Source: Indolivaga macrotermitis | Lineage (GTDB): Bacteria; Bacteroidota; Bacteroidia; Bacteroidales; Dysgonomonadaceae | Direction: 5' to 3' | DNA length: 64,000 nucleotides | Assembly (NCBI RefSeq): GCF_900128985.1 | Contig: NZ_FQUC01000018.1 | Location: 17,511 to 81,510, forward strand | In this document: piece by piece, positions 1 to 8,137 of the stretch | How positions within the stretch are numbered: the stretch's first letter is position 1 | How the letters are laid out: every line of letters begins with the position of its first letter | The notes under the pieces: model-generated | The model's input: only the letters and a program-made list of their open reading frames with translations | Databases searched by the model: none | Told to the model about the DNA's origin: nothing | Translations under genes and position numbers: made by a program

Positions 1-1195
1 TTTGGTTAGAAACACTGCTTTTATTCGAATTGGAGATAAACTCATAGGCTCCTCTGAGTTTGATCTTTAAAATTTCGGCTCCGTTGAATAAGTTCTGGTG
101 CTGGTAAGTAATACTGGGTGCAATACCTAAGTCACCCGCAGAGTTGGTTCCTTGAATTTCGGTCTGGAAGAAATGTGTATTTCCCGGTACAACTGTTACT
201 AAGGCATCGAGTAACTGAACACTATCATTAGGGTTACTGACGGGAGTATATGTGATATCTGTTTTCTTTACCACCCCGATACCATTTAATGCTCCTGTGG
301 TACGAGTGTAAGCCATATCGGAATAGTACCTGTCTGAACGGATAAAGTTGTTGCGGTAAAGAGTCGAGTTACGTAAAAAGTTATTAGACCCGTGTACGAA
401 GGTCATGCCTTTGTAATATGTAGTGTCCGGATCTTGAAAAATCCGCTTATTGCCACGTATCGATGGGTCAAATCCACTTAGTACGGTCACATTCCTTATC
501 TTGAAGCGTTTAAAGGCGGTGCTGTCTTTAGACGGATTCAGATTCAGGTACATATCCACCTGATGCGAATTGAGTGTAGAGTCGACCTTGAAGTATAAAT
601 ATTCTTTCGAGAACTGGTAATATCCGATATTACGCAGATATGAAGTAAGATGCTCGCGGGAAGCTTCTATATTATCCTGGTTATAAACCGTACCGGGTTG
701 AATACTCGTGTATTTTTTAGCCGGTGCCAGACTTCTGGCTATCGTTTTGTTGTGTATATCATATTCGTAATTGCGGATGGTATAAATACCATTATTCTGT
801 ATATCATAGGTGATATTCATTTTTTTCCCTTTCGGTTTCAGTATGGTATCTACCTCTACTCTCAGGTATCCTTCGTTGCTTAATTGTTGGGCTATTTGCC
901 TTGCTGATAATTGGGTTTGTTGCGGACTGTATATTACAGGCGCTTGTCCCATTTTTTGTATAGTTCTGTTGAGCCACTTACTGGTGTCTTGTCCTGCCAG
1001 ATTATATATCCCCAACCTGATGCTTGATGCAGGTTGTTGACGAACGAAATCTTCGAGATAAGTGACGTCTATTTTTTTTGTGTCAGCGTTAATTTCGTAA
1101 CCATTCATCATGTATTGCCCATCGGGTACATGCTTCGTCGAATTACACGACCATAACGAAATTGATAATGCTATGCCAATACCTATTTTTTTCAT
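1..1195 (-). CDS. tamL: TamL-like BamA-family outer-membrane assembly lipoprotein (3' end missing)
   Basis: My translation of the minus strand from the ATG at 1195-1193 is open for 398 codons to the left edge, so the C-terminal part lies outside the window. The N-terminus is a lipoprotein signal ending in LWSC with Cys17, followed by NSTKHVPDGQY, the usual start of TamL proteins of Bacteroidota. The visible part should hold the periplasmic POTRA repeats (phrases such as QLSNEGYLRVEVDT and LTSYLRNIGYYQF) and the first strands of the BamA-type beta-barrel. In this family TamL is anchored in the outer membrane and works with an inner-membrane TamB-like partner in envelope assembly or lipid transport. 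No tamB is visible; it may lie beyond the left edge. A BamA paralogue is the main alternative, but BamA does not normally carry this lipobox. A TAnnTTTG box lies upstream. Confidence 0.8.
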   Translation of the reverse strand, partial: MKKIGIGIALSISLWSCNSTKHVPDGQYMMNGYEINADTKKIDVTYLEDFVRQQPASSIRLGIYNLAGQDTSKWLNRTIQKMGQAPVIYSPQQTQLSARQIAQQLSNEGYLRVEVDTILKPKGKKMNITYDIQNNGIYTIRNYEYDIHNKTIARSLAPAKKYTSIQPGTVYNQDNIEASREHLTSYLRNIGYYQFSKEYLYFKVDSTLNSHQVDMYLNLNPSKDSTAFKRFKIRNVTVLSGFDPSIRGNKRIFQDPDTTYYKGMTFVHGSNNFLRNSTLYRNNFIRSDRYYSDMAYTRTTGALNGIGVVKKTDITYTPVSNPNDSVQLLDALVTVVPGNTHFFQTEIQGTNSAGDLGIAPSITYQHQNLFNGAEILKIKLRGAYEFISNSNKSSVSNQ

Positions 1196-1249
1196 GTTAC
1201 TCAATTATCCTTCAATAGAAACAAACGCACTACATCCGGGTTTTGTTTA

Positions 1250-1257
1250 CAAAAATA
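1250..1257 (-). promoter_or_regulatory. Candidate -7 box of tamL-like gene
   Basis: On the minus strand this reads TATTTTTG, a match to the Bacteroides -7 consensus TAnnTTTG, about 55 bases before the start codon. I see no convincing TTTG at the -33 position. Confidence 0.4.
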
Positions 1258-1281
1258 GTAATTCGCAAATGTAAACAATAA

Positions 1282-1315
1282 AAAAGACCCTTTAACGTAA
1301 GCAAAAGAGTCTTTT
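1282..1315. terminator. Bidirectional hairpin terminator
   Basis: A 12-base arm (1282-1293) pairs with 1304-1315 with one mismatch around a 10-base loop. A-rich sequence lies on the left and T-rich sequence on the right, so it can act in either direction. It most likely ends transcription of the small minus-strand gene at 1339-1686. Confidence 0.6.
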
Positions 1316-1338
1316 ATTTTTTTAGTGGTGAAGTTCCT

Positions 1339-1686
1339 TTATTGTGGAACTCTTTTCAGATTATCAAGATCCGGTTGAGGATTTAATGCTGCTATAACCT
1401 CGTTTGTTACATCTGTTCCTCCGGTCATATTTTTCCATAACGATTGTATGGTATAAATCGGCCCCCAGGGGATACCCCACCATCCCATAACAAGGGACAG
1501 GCCTGTATGTTTCCAGTGATGAGCGAAGGCAGATTCGTTCGACTTAATGAAATATATGCTGCTTCCCCTTTTGAATGTGATAACTAATAATGACACACAA
1601 TAGTTGAATATGACGAACCGCGCTCCCCGGTCCAGCTCATTTTGGATATCGTTGATAGATAATCCTTCGATGTTCTTAATTTCCAT
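1339..1686 (-). CDS. Small protein of unknown function with a Gly/Trp-rich hydrophobic motif
   Basis: This is a 115-residue protein that I cannot assign to a named family. Residues about 23-45 form a partly hydrophobic segment followed by a basic stretch (FKRGSS). Residues about 60-85 contain MGWWGIPWGPIYTIQSLW, followed by a TGGTDVT turn. The WWGIPWGPIYTI phrase looks like a conserved motif of a small membrane-associated family, but I give it no function. It has its own terminator downstream at 1282-1315. It stands alone between tamL and the PorZ-like gene on the same strand. An overlapping frame at 1584-1799 is judged spurious. Confidence 0.6.
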   Translation of the reverse strand: MEIKNIEGLSINDIQNELDRGARFVIFNYCVSLLVITFKRGSSIYFIKSNESAFAHHWKHTGLSLVMGWWGIPWGPIYTIQSLWKNMTGGTDVTNEVIAALNPQPDLDNLKRVPQ

Positions 1687-1841
1687 AAATTGTTAATCCA
1701 GTGTTGTACTTCAAAAAAAAATTTGTCCCTGTATTTTACATACTGTGCAAAACTAATAAATTTAGAAATAAAACATCCGGGTAAGCAATTATTTAACAAA
1801 CTGTTATATAACAGTTGTCCGGTTGAAATATTGAGGGGATC

Positions 1842-4184
1842 TTAATTTACGACCATAATTTTGGTGACAACGCCTTCCGAACCATCTTCGGATGAACCGA
1901 AAACGATATATACACCGGTGTCTACTCTTCTACCTTTAGCATTCAGCCCGTCCCAACTGTATTGTCCGCCTAAAGATTTTCCTTGGTTGATAAGGTTACC
2001 CCTTACATCGGTGATTTTAACCGTAGAGTTTTGCTTTAAACCGGTGATGGATATGGCTCCTGTGTATTCCGGTTTTACAGGATTAGGGTAAGCATATACA
2101 TTCGAGAAATTGTCGGCGCCCTGAGTTGCTCCGCTTTTGTATGAAACAAGCCCTCTTTCCGAGCCGATATAGACAGTTCCTGTTTGCTGGTCTATTGCTA
2201 GTGATAAGATACTGTTAGATGGCAAAGGGCTGTTGTCTATATCGAAATGTTCGAGAGTGCTGTTTTGAGAGTCAACCAGATATACTCCGGCTGTTTCTGT
2301 TCCTATCCATTTCCGGTTTGCACCGTCTATTGCAATGGCATTAATGGGTATATTCTCCAGTAGTGGTACTATTATATTACTATCGTCCTCTTTGGCAACC
2401 ATTACCTTATATAGGGTAACATCGGCATTTGAAGCGAGAATATTATTGCTTTTGACTGTGAAAGGGCCTATATTGGTAGCAACCCATATATTGCCCGCAT
2501 TGTCTTCTGCCAGATCGTATATTGCACCTATCTCTAAGCTATTGCCATATTGGTCTTTGAATGACGTAATTATCCGCGATTTGTCGTCGGCAGTATTACT
2601 TATAGTACCATTATCATTAAAAATGAAGATATACGGATTGACTATACTGCAAATCCATTTATTCGAATATTTATCAATTATAATTGTTTTGGTATTGGTG
2701 TCTGTATTATCTTTTGATATGGCAGAGAAGGGTATTTCTGCCCATACTCCATTTTTCTGATATATTTTAACGACATTTTCTACCATTGAGTTTAATATCC
2801 ATAGGTTCGAATTTTTGTCGTAAACCATTCCGCTGACACGTGTTGTTCTCCAACCATCGGATGTTTCCAGATAGTTTATTGTACTGTTGGTATCGTCAAA
2901 TCTGTTCTTTAAAGTTGTCCCCTGAAATTCATAAAGTCCTTCTCCCCAGCTGGACGCGAATATATGATCGGGATCTGCCGGATCACTTATGGCATATACA
3001 ATATCAAGAGCATTGAATCCTGCCTGAGAACTGATATCGCTGGGATATATGTTTGTCCATCTTGAGTTTTTGAACATCGATAGGCTGGCACCAAAGCTAT
3101 ATCTTACAGAGTAAAACCCTCCTCCTGTAACTATCAGTTGTTTGTTCTGGAATGTCAGTGAGAAAGGATAATTGGTAGTCGGGCCGGCTGGTACCAGCCA
3201 TCTTTCGGAAAAATCATATGCTCCGTTATCGTCACGCTTAATTAAGCATAGGTTGTTACCTTCCGAAGACATCCAGTACTCTAAAGTATTGTTTCCATTA
3301 GGAGTGATATAAGTAAGGTTCTCGATATTTAATTTGACAGATTGGTTTAAACTTGAATAGTCCCAAAAGTTGTCTTTTCCCGAAACAAAGAGATGGCTAT
3401 TTACTGTTGTCTCTATCCTGTTCAGGGTATTGTTAGCCAGTAAAAGTTTTACTGTCGATAGATTTTCGACATAATACACTGCTGTGTCGGGTACTAAAAA
3501 TATCAGTTGATTATCGAAAACCGTTATTTGATTAACCTGCGTGTCTTTAAATTGATTTTCTGTTCCTGCATAAAGCGTACTTAGTGGAAAAGATTCCCAG
3601 TTCGAAAAATCGATCAAATTTTTTTTCTTATCAATACTGTATATTCCTTTTGATGTCGCAGCATAAAATTTACCGTCAAAAGATGTTATAGAGTGGAATG
3701 GGAAATTAAAAACCCCTGATTCTCTAACCACTTTTTTAGCTATATCTATAATCAGGAAACCGAAGTTTGTAGACAAATATGCACTGTCCCCCTCAATAAA
3801 TATGCTATTGATTGTTTTGTCGATATTCTGCGAATAATCTTTCAGGTAAGGAATCGTTGCATATGATTTGTCTTCATACAACATTTCGATATTTGCATCA
3901 GAACGGGTTAGTAGCAGGCACTTTTGCTTGTCGCTATATGCAATGTGCCTGATATCGGTATTGCTTCTATCTTTTATGTAAGTTTCGAAACTATTATCCT
4001 CGGAATTGTAGCTAAATAATTTACCATCAGTTAGAGCAAAAATGATATTTCCGTTCCTGACTATCTTGTCTATTTTAGCTGAATATGATATATGATTACT
4101 CCAATACGAGGCTGCAAGCAAAGATTCTCCCATAAAAAAGAAGAAACAAATAATAAAAAGGAGCTTATGACGTTTATTATTCAT
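1842..4184 (-). CDS. porZ: PorZ-like type IX secretion protein with beta-propeller repeats and C-terminal sorting domain
   Basis: This is a 780-residue protein from the ATG at 4184. An in-frame ATG at 4217 would add 11 residues, but it sits only about 8 bases after the predicted transcription start, and the shorter form begins with a cleaner signal peptide (MNNKRHKLLFIICFFFFMGE). The body is made of repeated propeller blades of the two-component-regulator type (for example GNIWVATNIGPF near residue 560 and GTVYIGSERGLVSY near 685). The last about 85 residues are a type IX sorting-like domain (NVYAYPNPV, ITDVRGNL, YSWDGLNAKGRRVDTGVYI). Length and architecture match PorZ, a surface part of the PorU-PorV-PorZ attachment complex that binds anionic LPS in Porphyromonas gingivalis. 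It could instead be another propeller protein secreted by the type IX system. It is divergent from the glycan locus that starts with ugd. Confidence 0.72.
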   Translation of the reverse strand: MNNKRHKLLFIICFFFFMGESLLAASYWSNHISYSAKIDKIVRNGNIIFALTDGKLFSYNSEDNSFETYIKDRSNTDIRHIAYSDKQKCLLLTRSDANIEMLYEDKSYATIPYLKDYSQNIDKTINSIFIEGDSAYLSTNFGFLIIDIAKKVVRESGVFNFPFHSITSFDGKFYAATSKGIYSIDKKKNLIDFSNWESFPLSTLYAGTENQFKDTQVNQITVFDNQLIFLVPDTAVYYVENLSTVKLLLANNTLNRIETTVNSHLFVSGKDNFWDYSSLNQSVKLNIENLTYITPNGNNTLEYWMSSEGNNLCLIKRDDNGAYDFSERWLVPAGPTTNYPFSLTFQNKQLIVTGGGFYSVRYSFGASLSMFKNSRWTNIYPSDISSQAGFNALDIVYAISDPADPDHIFASSWGEGLYEFQGTTLKNRFDDTNSTINYLETSDGWRTTRVSGMVYDKNSNLWILNSMVENVVKIYQKNGVWAEIPFSAISKDNTDTNTKTIIIDKYSNKWICSIVNPYIFIFNDNGTISNTADDKSRIITSFKDQYGNSLEIGAIYDLAEDNAGNIWVATNIGPFTVKSNNILASNADVTLYKVMVAKEDDSNIIVPLLENIPINAIAIDGANRKWIGTETAGVYLVDSQNSTLEHFDIDNSPLPSNSILSLAIDQQTGTVYIGSERGLVSYKSGATQGADNFSNVYAYPNPVKPEYTGAISITGLKQNSTVKITDVRGNLINQGKSLGGQYSWDGLNAKGRRVDTGVYIVFGSSEDGSEGVVTKIMVVN

Positions 4185-4231
4185 GACCTTTTGAGTTAAA
4201 GGGTTTAATGAGAACATAATCGAATAGGAAG

Positions 4232-4239
4232 CAAAGATA
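4232..4239 (-). promoter_or_regulatory. Candidate -7 box of porZ-like gene
   Basis: The minus strand reads TATCTTTG, matching TAnnTTTG. Transcription would start near 4225, leaving about 40 bases before the ATG at 4184. No clear -33 TTTG is present; that position is covered by an inverted repeat. Confidence 0.5.
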
Positions 4240-4240
4240 T

Positions 4241-4269
4241 AATAATCCTTCGCTAATCGAAGAATTATT
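4241..4269. promoter_or_regulatory. Inverted repeat overlapping the porZ-like promoter, operator candidate
   Basis: AATAATCCTTCG (4241-4252) and CGAAGAATTATT (4258-4269) are inverted with one mismatch around a 5-base centre. The repeat covers the spacer and -33 region of the minus-strand promoter, where a regulator could block or assist polymerase. Confidence 0.4.
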
Positions 4270-4312
4270 CTTTTCTATAAAGATCGGTAAAGTCTTTGAT
4301 TTTTAGTAAATC

Positions 4313-4344
4313 TTTGTATGCTATTTTTTTATGTCTTACTTTTG
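4313..4344 (+). promoter_or_regulatory. Bacteroides-type promoter of the glycan locus
   Basis: TTTG at 4313-4316, a 20-base spacer and TACTTTTG at 4337-4344 match the -33/-7 consensus of Bacteroides primary sigma factor promoters at optimal spacing. Transcription would start near 4351, about 25 bases before ugd. It is the best promoter match I found in the window. Confidence 0.7.
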
Positions 4345-4376
4345 TGTGATTTTTAATATAGACCGGAGTATAATTT

Positions 4377-5696
4377 ATGAAAATAGCAATAGTCGGTACA
4401 GGCTATGTTGGGCTAGTAACAGGCGCATGTTTCTCTGAAATGGGTGTTGACGTCTATTGTATTGATGTCGATTCAGAGAAAATCGATAACTTGAAACGAG
4501 GTATCATACCGATTTATGAGCCGGGTTTGGAAGATCTGGTGCTAAAAAATTATAAAGCAGGTCGTTTGAAATTCTCGACGAACCTTCGTGTCGTTCTGAA
4601 TGAAGTTGATGTTGTATTTAGCGCTGTAGGGACACCTCCGGATGAGGATGGTAGCGCTGATTTAAAGTATGTGCTAGAGGTTTCTAGAACTATTGGACAA
4701 AACTTAAATAAATATATTTTAGTTGTTACTAAAAGTACTGTCCCTGTGGGAACTGCTAAATTGGTGAGGGCAACAATTCAGGAAGAGTTAAATAAAAGAG
4801 GAAAATCTGATCTTGCTTTTGATGTGGCCTCTAATCCCGAGTTTTTGAAGGAAGGAGCTGCAATAGACGATTTTATGAGCCCGGATCGTGTGGTGGTTGG
4901 TATAGAATCAGATCGGGCAAAGGAGGTTATGGATAGATTATACAAACCATTTACTTTGAATAACTACCGTATTATATACACAGACATTTCGTCTGCTGAA
5001 ATGATCAAGTATGCAGCTAATGCTATGCTTGCTACACGGATCAGTTTTATGAACGATATTGCAAATCTTTGCGATATCGTAGGAGCGGATGTGAATATGG
5101 TTCGTATGGGCATTGGCGCAGATAACCGAATAGGGAAAAAATTTTTATATCCGGGATGTGGTTATGGAGGAAGTTGTTTCCCAAAAGATGTGAAGGCTTT
5201 GATCCAAACCGCTACTAATAAGGGATATAATATGCAACTTCTAAAAGCAGTTGAATCTGTTAATGAGTATCAAAAGGGAATTTTGTTTGAAAAATTTGTC
5301 AATTATTATAACGGAGATATAGCAGGTAGGACTGTTGCGATATGGGGGTTGGCATTCAAGCCAAAAACAGATGATGTACGCGAAGCGCCATCTTTGGTTC
5401 TGATTAAAAAGCTTATTGAAGCTGGAGTTAACATTAGAGTTTATGATCCGGTAGCTATGAATGAAATTAAAAAAAGGATAGGTGACGTTGTAATATACGC
5501 AAAAGATATGTATGACGCTATTATTGATTCTGATGCTTTATTTCTAGTAACGGAATGGAATGAATTCAGATTACCTTCTTGGGTTGCTATGAAAAAGATT
5601 ATGAAGTATCCACTGATTATAGATGGACGAAATATATATAACGGTAGTGACGTTAGAGAAGCTGGATTTGAATATTATTGTATCGGTGCAAAATAA
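4377..5696 (+). CDS. ugd: UDP-glucose 6-dehydrogenase
   Basis: This 439-residue cytoplasmic enzyme oxidises UDP-glucose to UDP-glucuronate with NAD. It shows the N-terminal Rossmann motif GTGYVGLVTGACFSE (from residue 7), the STVPVGTA loop near residue 121, NPEFLKEG near 154, and the catalytic cysteine Cys267 in GGSCFPKD. The C-terminal dehydrogenase domain contains WGLAFKPKTDDVREAP. Length is typical for the family. GDP-mannose dehydrogenase has similar folds, but the loop and C-terminal motifs fit the UDP-glucose enzyme. It is the first gene of the glycan locus, directly behind the strongest promoter. Its product can be used by the UDP-glucuronate 4-epimerase at 29357-30379. Confidence 0.92.
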   Translation: MKIAIVGTGYVGLVTGACFSEMGVDVYCIDVDSEKIDNLKRGIIPIYEPGLEDLVLKNYKAGRLKFSTNLRVVLNEVDVVFSAVGTPPDEDGSADLKYVLEVSRTIGQNLNKYILVVTKSTVPVGTAKLVRATIQEELNKRGKSDLAFDVASNPEFLKEGAAIDDFMSPDRVVVGIESDRAKEVMDRLYKPFTLNNYRIIYTDISSAEMIKYAANAMLATRISFMNDIANLCDIVGADVNMVRMGIGADNRIGKKFLYPGCGYGGSCFPKDVKALIQTATNKGYNMQLLKAVESVNEYQKGILFEKFVNYYNGDIAGRTVAIWGLAFKPKTDDVREAPSLVLIKKLIEAGVNIRVYDPVAMNEIKKRIGDVVIYAKDMYDAIIDSDALFLVTEWNEFRLPSWVAMKKIMKYPLIIDGRNIYNGSDVREAGFEYYCIGAK

Positions 5697-5718
5697 AATA
5701 GAATAGTTTTATATATAA

Positions 5719-8133
5719 ATGAATCAAATGAAGAAAATCATTTTTTCTTTTTTCCTTTTATTGAGTTGTACAGTTTCTGTATTTGCTCAGATGTCCGATC
5801 AGCAAGTGACTGATTATGTAAAACAAGAGTATGAGAAGGGTACTTCACAACAAGTTATTGCAACAAGTTTGTTACAAAGAGGAGTAACTAAGCCCCAGTT
5901 AGAAAGAATTAAGCAACAATATGAAAAAGACCAATCTTCTTCAGCTGTCAGTTCTAAAAGTACAGCTGCTTTGCAACGTGAAAGGAGAGAGAATCCTCAG
6001 GAAGATATTGCTGTAGGAGCATTTGACGAGGTAAGTGACGGGATTAGTACTGTAGGAGAAGTTTCTTCAGAAAATCAGATATTTGGTCGCAGTATTTTTA
6101 ATAATAGAAAATTATCTTTCGATCCAAATGTGAATATACCAACTCCATTAGATTATAGATTAGGTCCTGGAGATGAGGTGATTATTAATATTTGGGGAGC
6201 ATCACAAACCACCGTTCAACAAACAATATCGTCAGAAGGAAATATTACTGTTGACCGTTTAGGTCCGGTTTATCTTAATGGTATGACAATTAAGGATGCA
6301 AATGATTTTGTTCAAAGGAAGTTTGCCACTATTTATGCTGGTATAGGTAGTGATGGTGGAGCATCTCAGATAAAATTGACTTTAGGTCAAATAAGAACTA
6401 TTCAAGTGAATGTTTGGGGGGAAGTATCTGTACCCGGAACTTATTCATTATCTTCTCTCTCTTCAGTATTTCATGCATTATATAATGCAGGAGGGATTAA
6501 CAACATCGGTTCTTTACGTTCCGTTAAATTGTTTAGAAATAATAAATTATTAAAAGAACTCGATATCTATAAATATATATTGGATGGAAAATTAAATGAT
6601 GATATTCGTTTAATGGATAACGATGTTATTGTTGTTCCTCCATATGTGTCATTAGTTAATATATCCGGAAACGTAAAGCGTCCGATGTATTATGAAATGA
6701 CTTCAAAAGAATCTATCTCAACCTTATTGAATTATGCAGGAGGCTTTACGGGTGATGCATATACTAAAAAGTTGAGAGTGGTCAGAGGTACTGGTACAGA
6801 AAAGAAGATTTTTACTGTAAATGAAAATGAGTTTAGTTCATTCTTACTGAAAGATAAGGATATTGTGACTATTGCTACAGGTTTGGATTTATATGATAAT
6901 CGTGTAGAAATAAAAGGTGCTGTTTATCGTTCAGGCTATTATGAGATAGGAGAAATCAATACAGTGAAAGATCTTATTGCTGCTGCCGATGGTATACGGG
7001 GAGATGCATTCCTTAATCGGGCTGTATTAACTCGTGAAAGAGAGGATTTGACGACGGAGGTTATTCCGGTTGATATTCGGAAATTATTATATGAGAATGG
7101 TACAGATATAGTTCTTCGTAAGAATGATATTCTATATATACCAGCTTTAAGCGATCTAAAAGAGTTTGGTGATTTTGTCGTTTATGGAGAAGTTGCGCGT
7201 CCAGGTAGCTATAAATATTCAGATAATACAACATTAGAAGATTTGATTATTCAGGCTGGCGGACTATTAGAGTCGGCATCAGTTGTAAGAGTAGACATTG
7301 CACGTCGTATTATAGACCCTAATAGTATGACTGAGACTCGAACCATATCTGAAAATTATTCATTTGGTATTAAGGATGGATTTGTAATTGATGGAAACCC
7401 CGATTTTATACTGAAACCATATGATCAAATATATGTAAGAAGAAGCCCTGGGTATCGTGCCCAAGAAAATGTATATATACAAGGAGAGCTTTTATTCCCA
7501 GGCACTTATGCTTTAAATAAAAAAGCAGAAAGAATATCTGATCTTGTGAAAAGGGGTGGAAATTTAACTCCTGATGCATATGCCCGTGGTGCCAGATTGG
7601 TACGACAACGTTCAGATGAAGAAAGGTTTAGGTCAGAGGCCGCATTGAAGGTCGCTAATCAGGGAGGGAAGGACTCAATTTCTGTTAGAACATTAGACTT
7701 GGCCTCAACTTATAATGTCGGGATAGAATTAGATAAGGCTTTGTCTAATCCCGGATCTGATTATGACTTAGTTTTGCGCGAGGGAGATCGATTGATTGTC
7801 CCGGAGTATGATAATACGGTGAAAATTAATGGTGCTGTTATGTATCCAAATACAGTTGTGTATAAAAGGGGAGAAAAACTGTCTTATTATATAAATCAAG
7901 CCGGAGGCTATAATGATACAGCAAAAAAGAATAAATCTTTTGTTATTTATATGAATGGAACGGTTAGTAAAATAAAGGGATCAGACCGTAATGCGATACA
8001 ACCTGGGAGTGAGATAATAGTGCCAAGCAAGGAACAGGCTAGGCGTATGTCAATGGCTGAGATGTTAAGCCTTGGCTCTAGTGTAACGTCTATGGCAAGT
8101 CTTATTGGTGTATTAATTAATACAATGAAATAA
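5719..8133 (+). CDS. Wza-like polysaccharide export protein with multiple SLBB domains
   Basis: This is an 804-residue exported protein. Residues 1-24 form a signal peptide ending in SVFAQ. An N-terminal helical segment (about 26-75) has a pseudo-repeat of short helices around VTDYVKQEYEKG and LLQRGVTKPQLERI. The Poly_export domain begins near residue 140 (LDYRLGPGDEVIINIWG), followed by about six SLBB repeats (such as VNVWGEVSVPGTYSL, VNISGNVKRPMYYEM, VVYGEVARPGSYKYS, VYIQGELLFPGTYAL). The C-terminus has a short hydrophobic segment near 785-800. Proteins of this type form or line the outer-membrane export channel for capsule or O-polysaccharide. It is twice the size of E. coli Wza because of the extra SLBB repeats, as is usual in Bacteroidota. 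The Wzz gene follows after 4 bases, so the two are probably co-translated. Confidence 0.88.
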   Translation: MNQMKKIIFSFFLLLSCTVSVFAQMSDQQVTDYVKQEYEKGTSQQVIATSLLQRGVTKPQLERIKQQYEKDQSSSAVSSKSTAALQRERRENPQEDIAVGAFDEVSDGISTVGEVSSENQIFGRSIFNNRKLSFDPNVNIPTPLDYRLGPGDEVIINIWGASQTTVQQTISSEGNITVDRLGPVYLNGMTIKDANDFVQRKFATIYAGIGSDGGASQIKLTLGQIRTIQVNVWGEVSVPGTYSLSSLSSVFHALYNAGGINNIGSLRSVKLFRNNKLLKELDIYKYILDGKLNDDIRLMDNDVIVVPPYVSLVNISGNVKRPMYYEMTSKESISTLLNYAGGFTGDAYTKKLRVVRGTGTEKKIFTVNENEFSSFLLKDKDIVTIATGLDLYDNRVEIKGAVYRSGYYEIGEINTVKDLIAAADGIRGDAFLNRAVLTREREDLTTEVIPVDIRKLLYENGTDIVLRKNDILYIPALSDLKEFGDFVVYGEVARPGSYKYSDNTTLEDLIIQAGGLLESASVVRVDIARRIIDPNSMTETRTISENYSFGIKDGFVIDGNPDFILKPYDQIYVRRSPGYRAQENVYIQGELLFPGTYALNKKAERISDLVKRGGNLTPDAYARGARLVRQRSDEERFRSEAALKVANQGGKDSISVRTLDLASTYNVGIELDKALSNPGSDYDLVLREGDRLIVPEYDNTVKINGAVMYPNTVVYKRGEKLSYYINQAGGYNDTAKKNKSFVIYMNGTVSKIKGSDRNAIQPGSEIIVPSKEQARRMSMAEMLSLGSSVTSMASLIGVLINTMK

Positions 8134-8137
8134 AGGT

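Noticed and set aside
1584..1799. Minus-strand 71-codon frame overlapping the small protein gene
   Set aside because: It overlaps most of the 115-residue gene in another frame and has no recognisable motif.
2335..2760. Plus-strand 141-codon frame inside the porZ-like gene
   Set aside because: It is antisense to a clear propeller coding region; the composition is explained by that gene.
4218..4376. Invertible promoter controlling the glycan locus
   Set aside because: Bacteroides capsule promoters are often flanked by inverted repeats, but here only a single short repeat on the porZ side is seen, not a pair flanking the ugd promoter, and no invertase gene is near.
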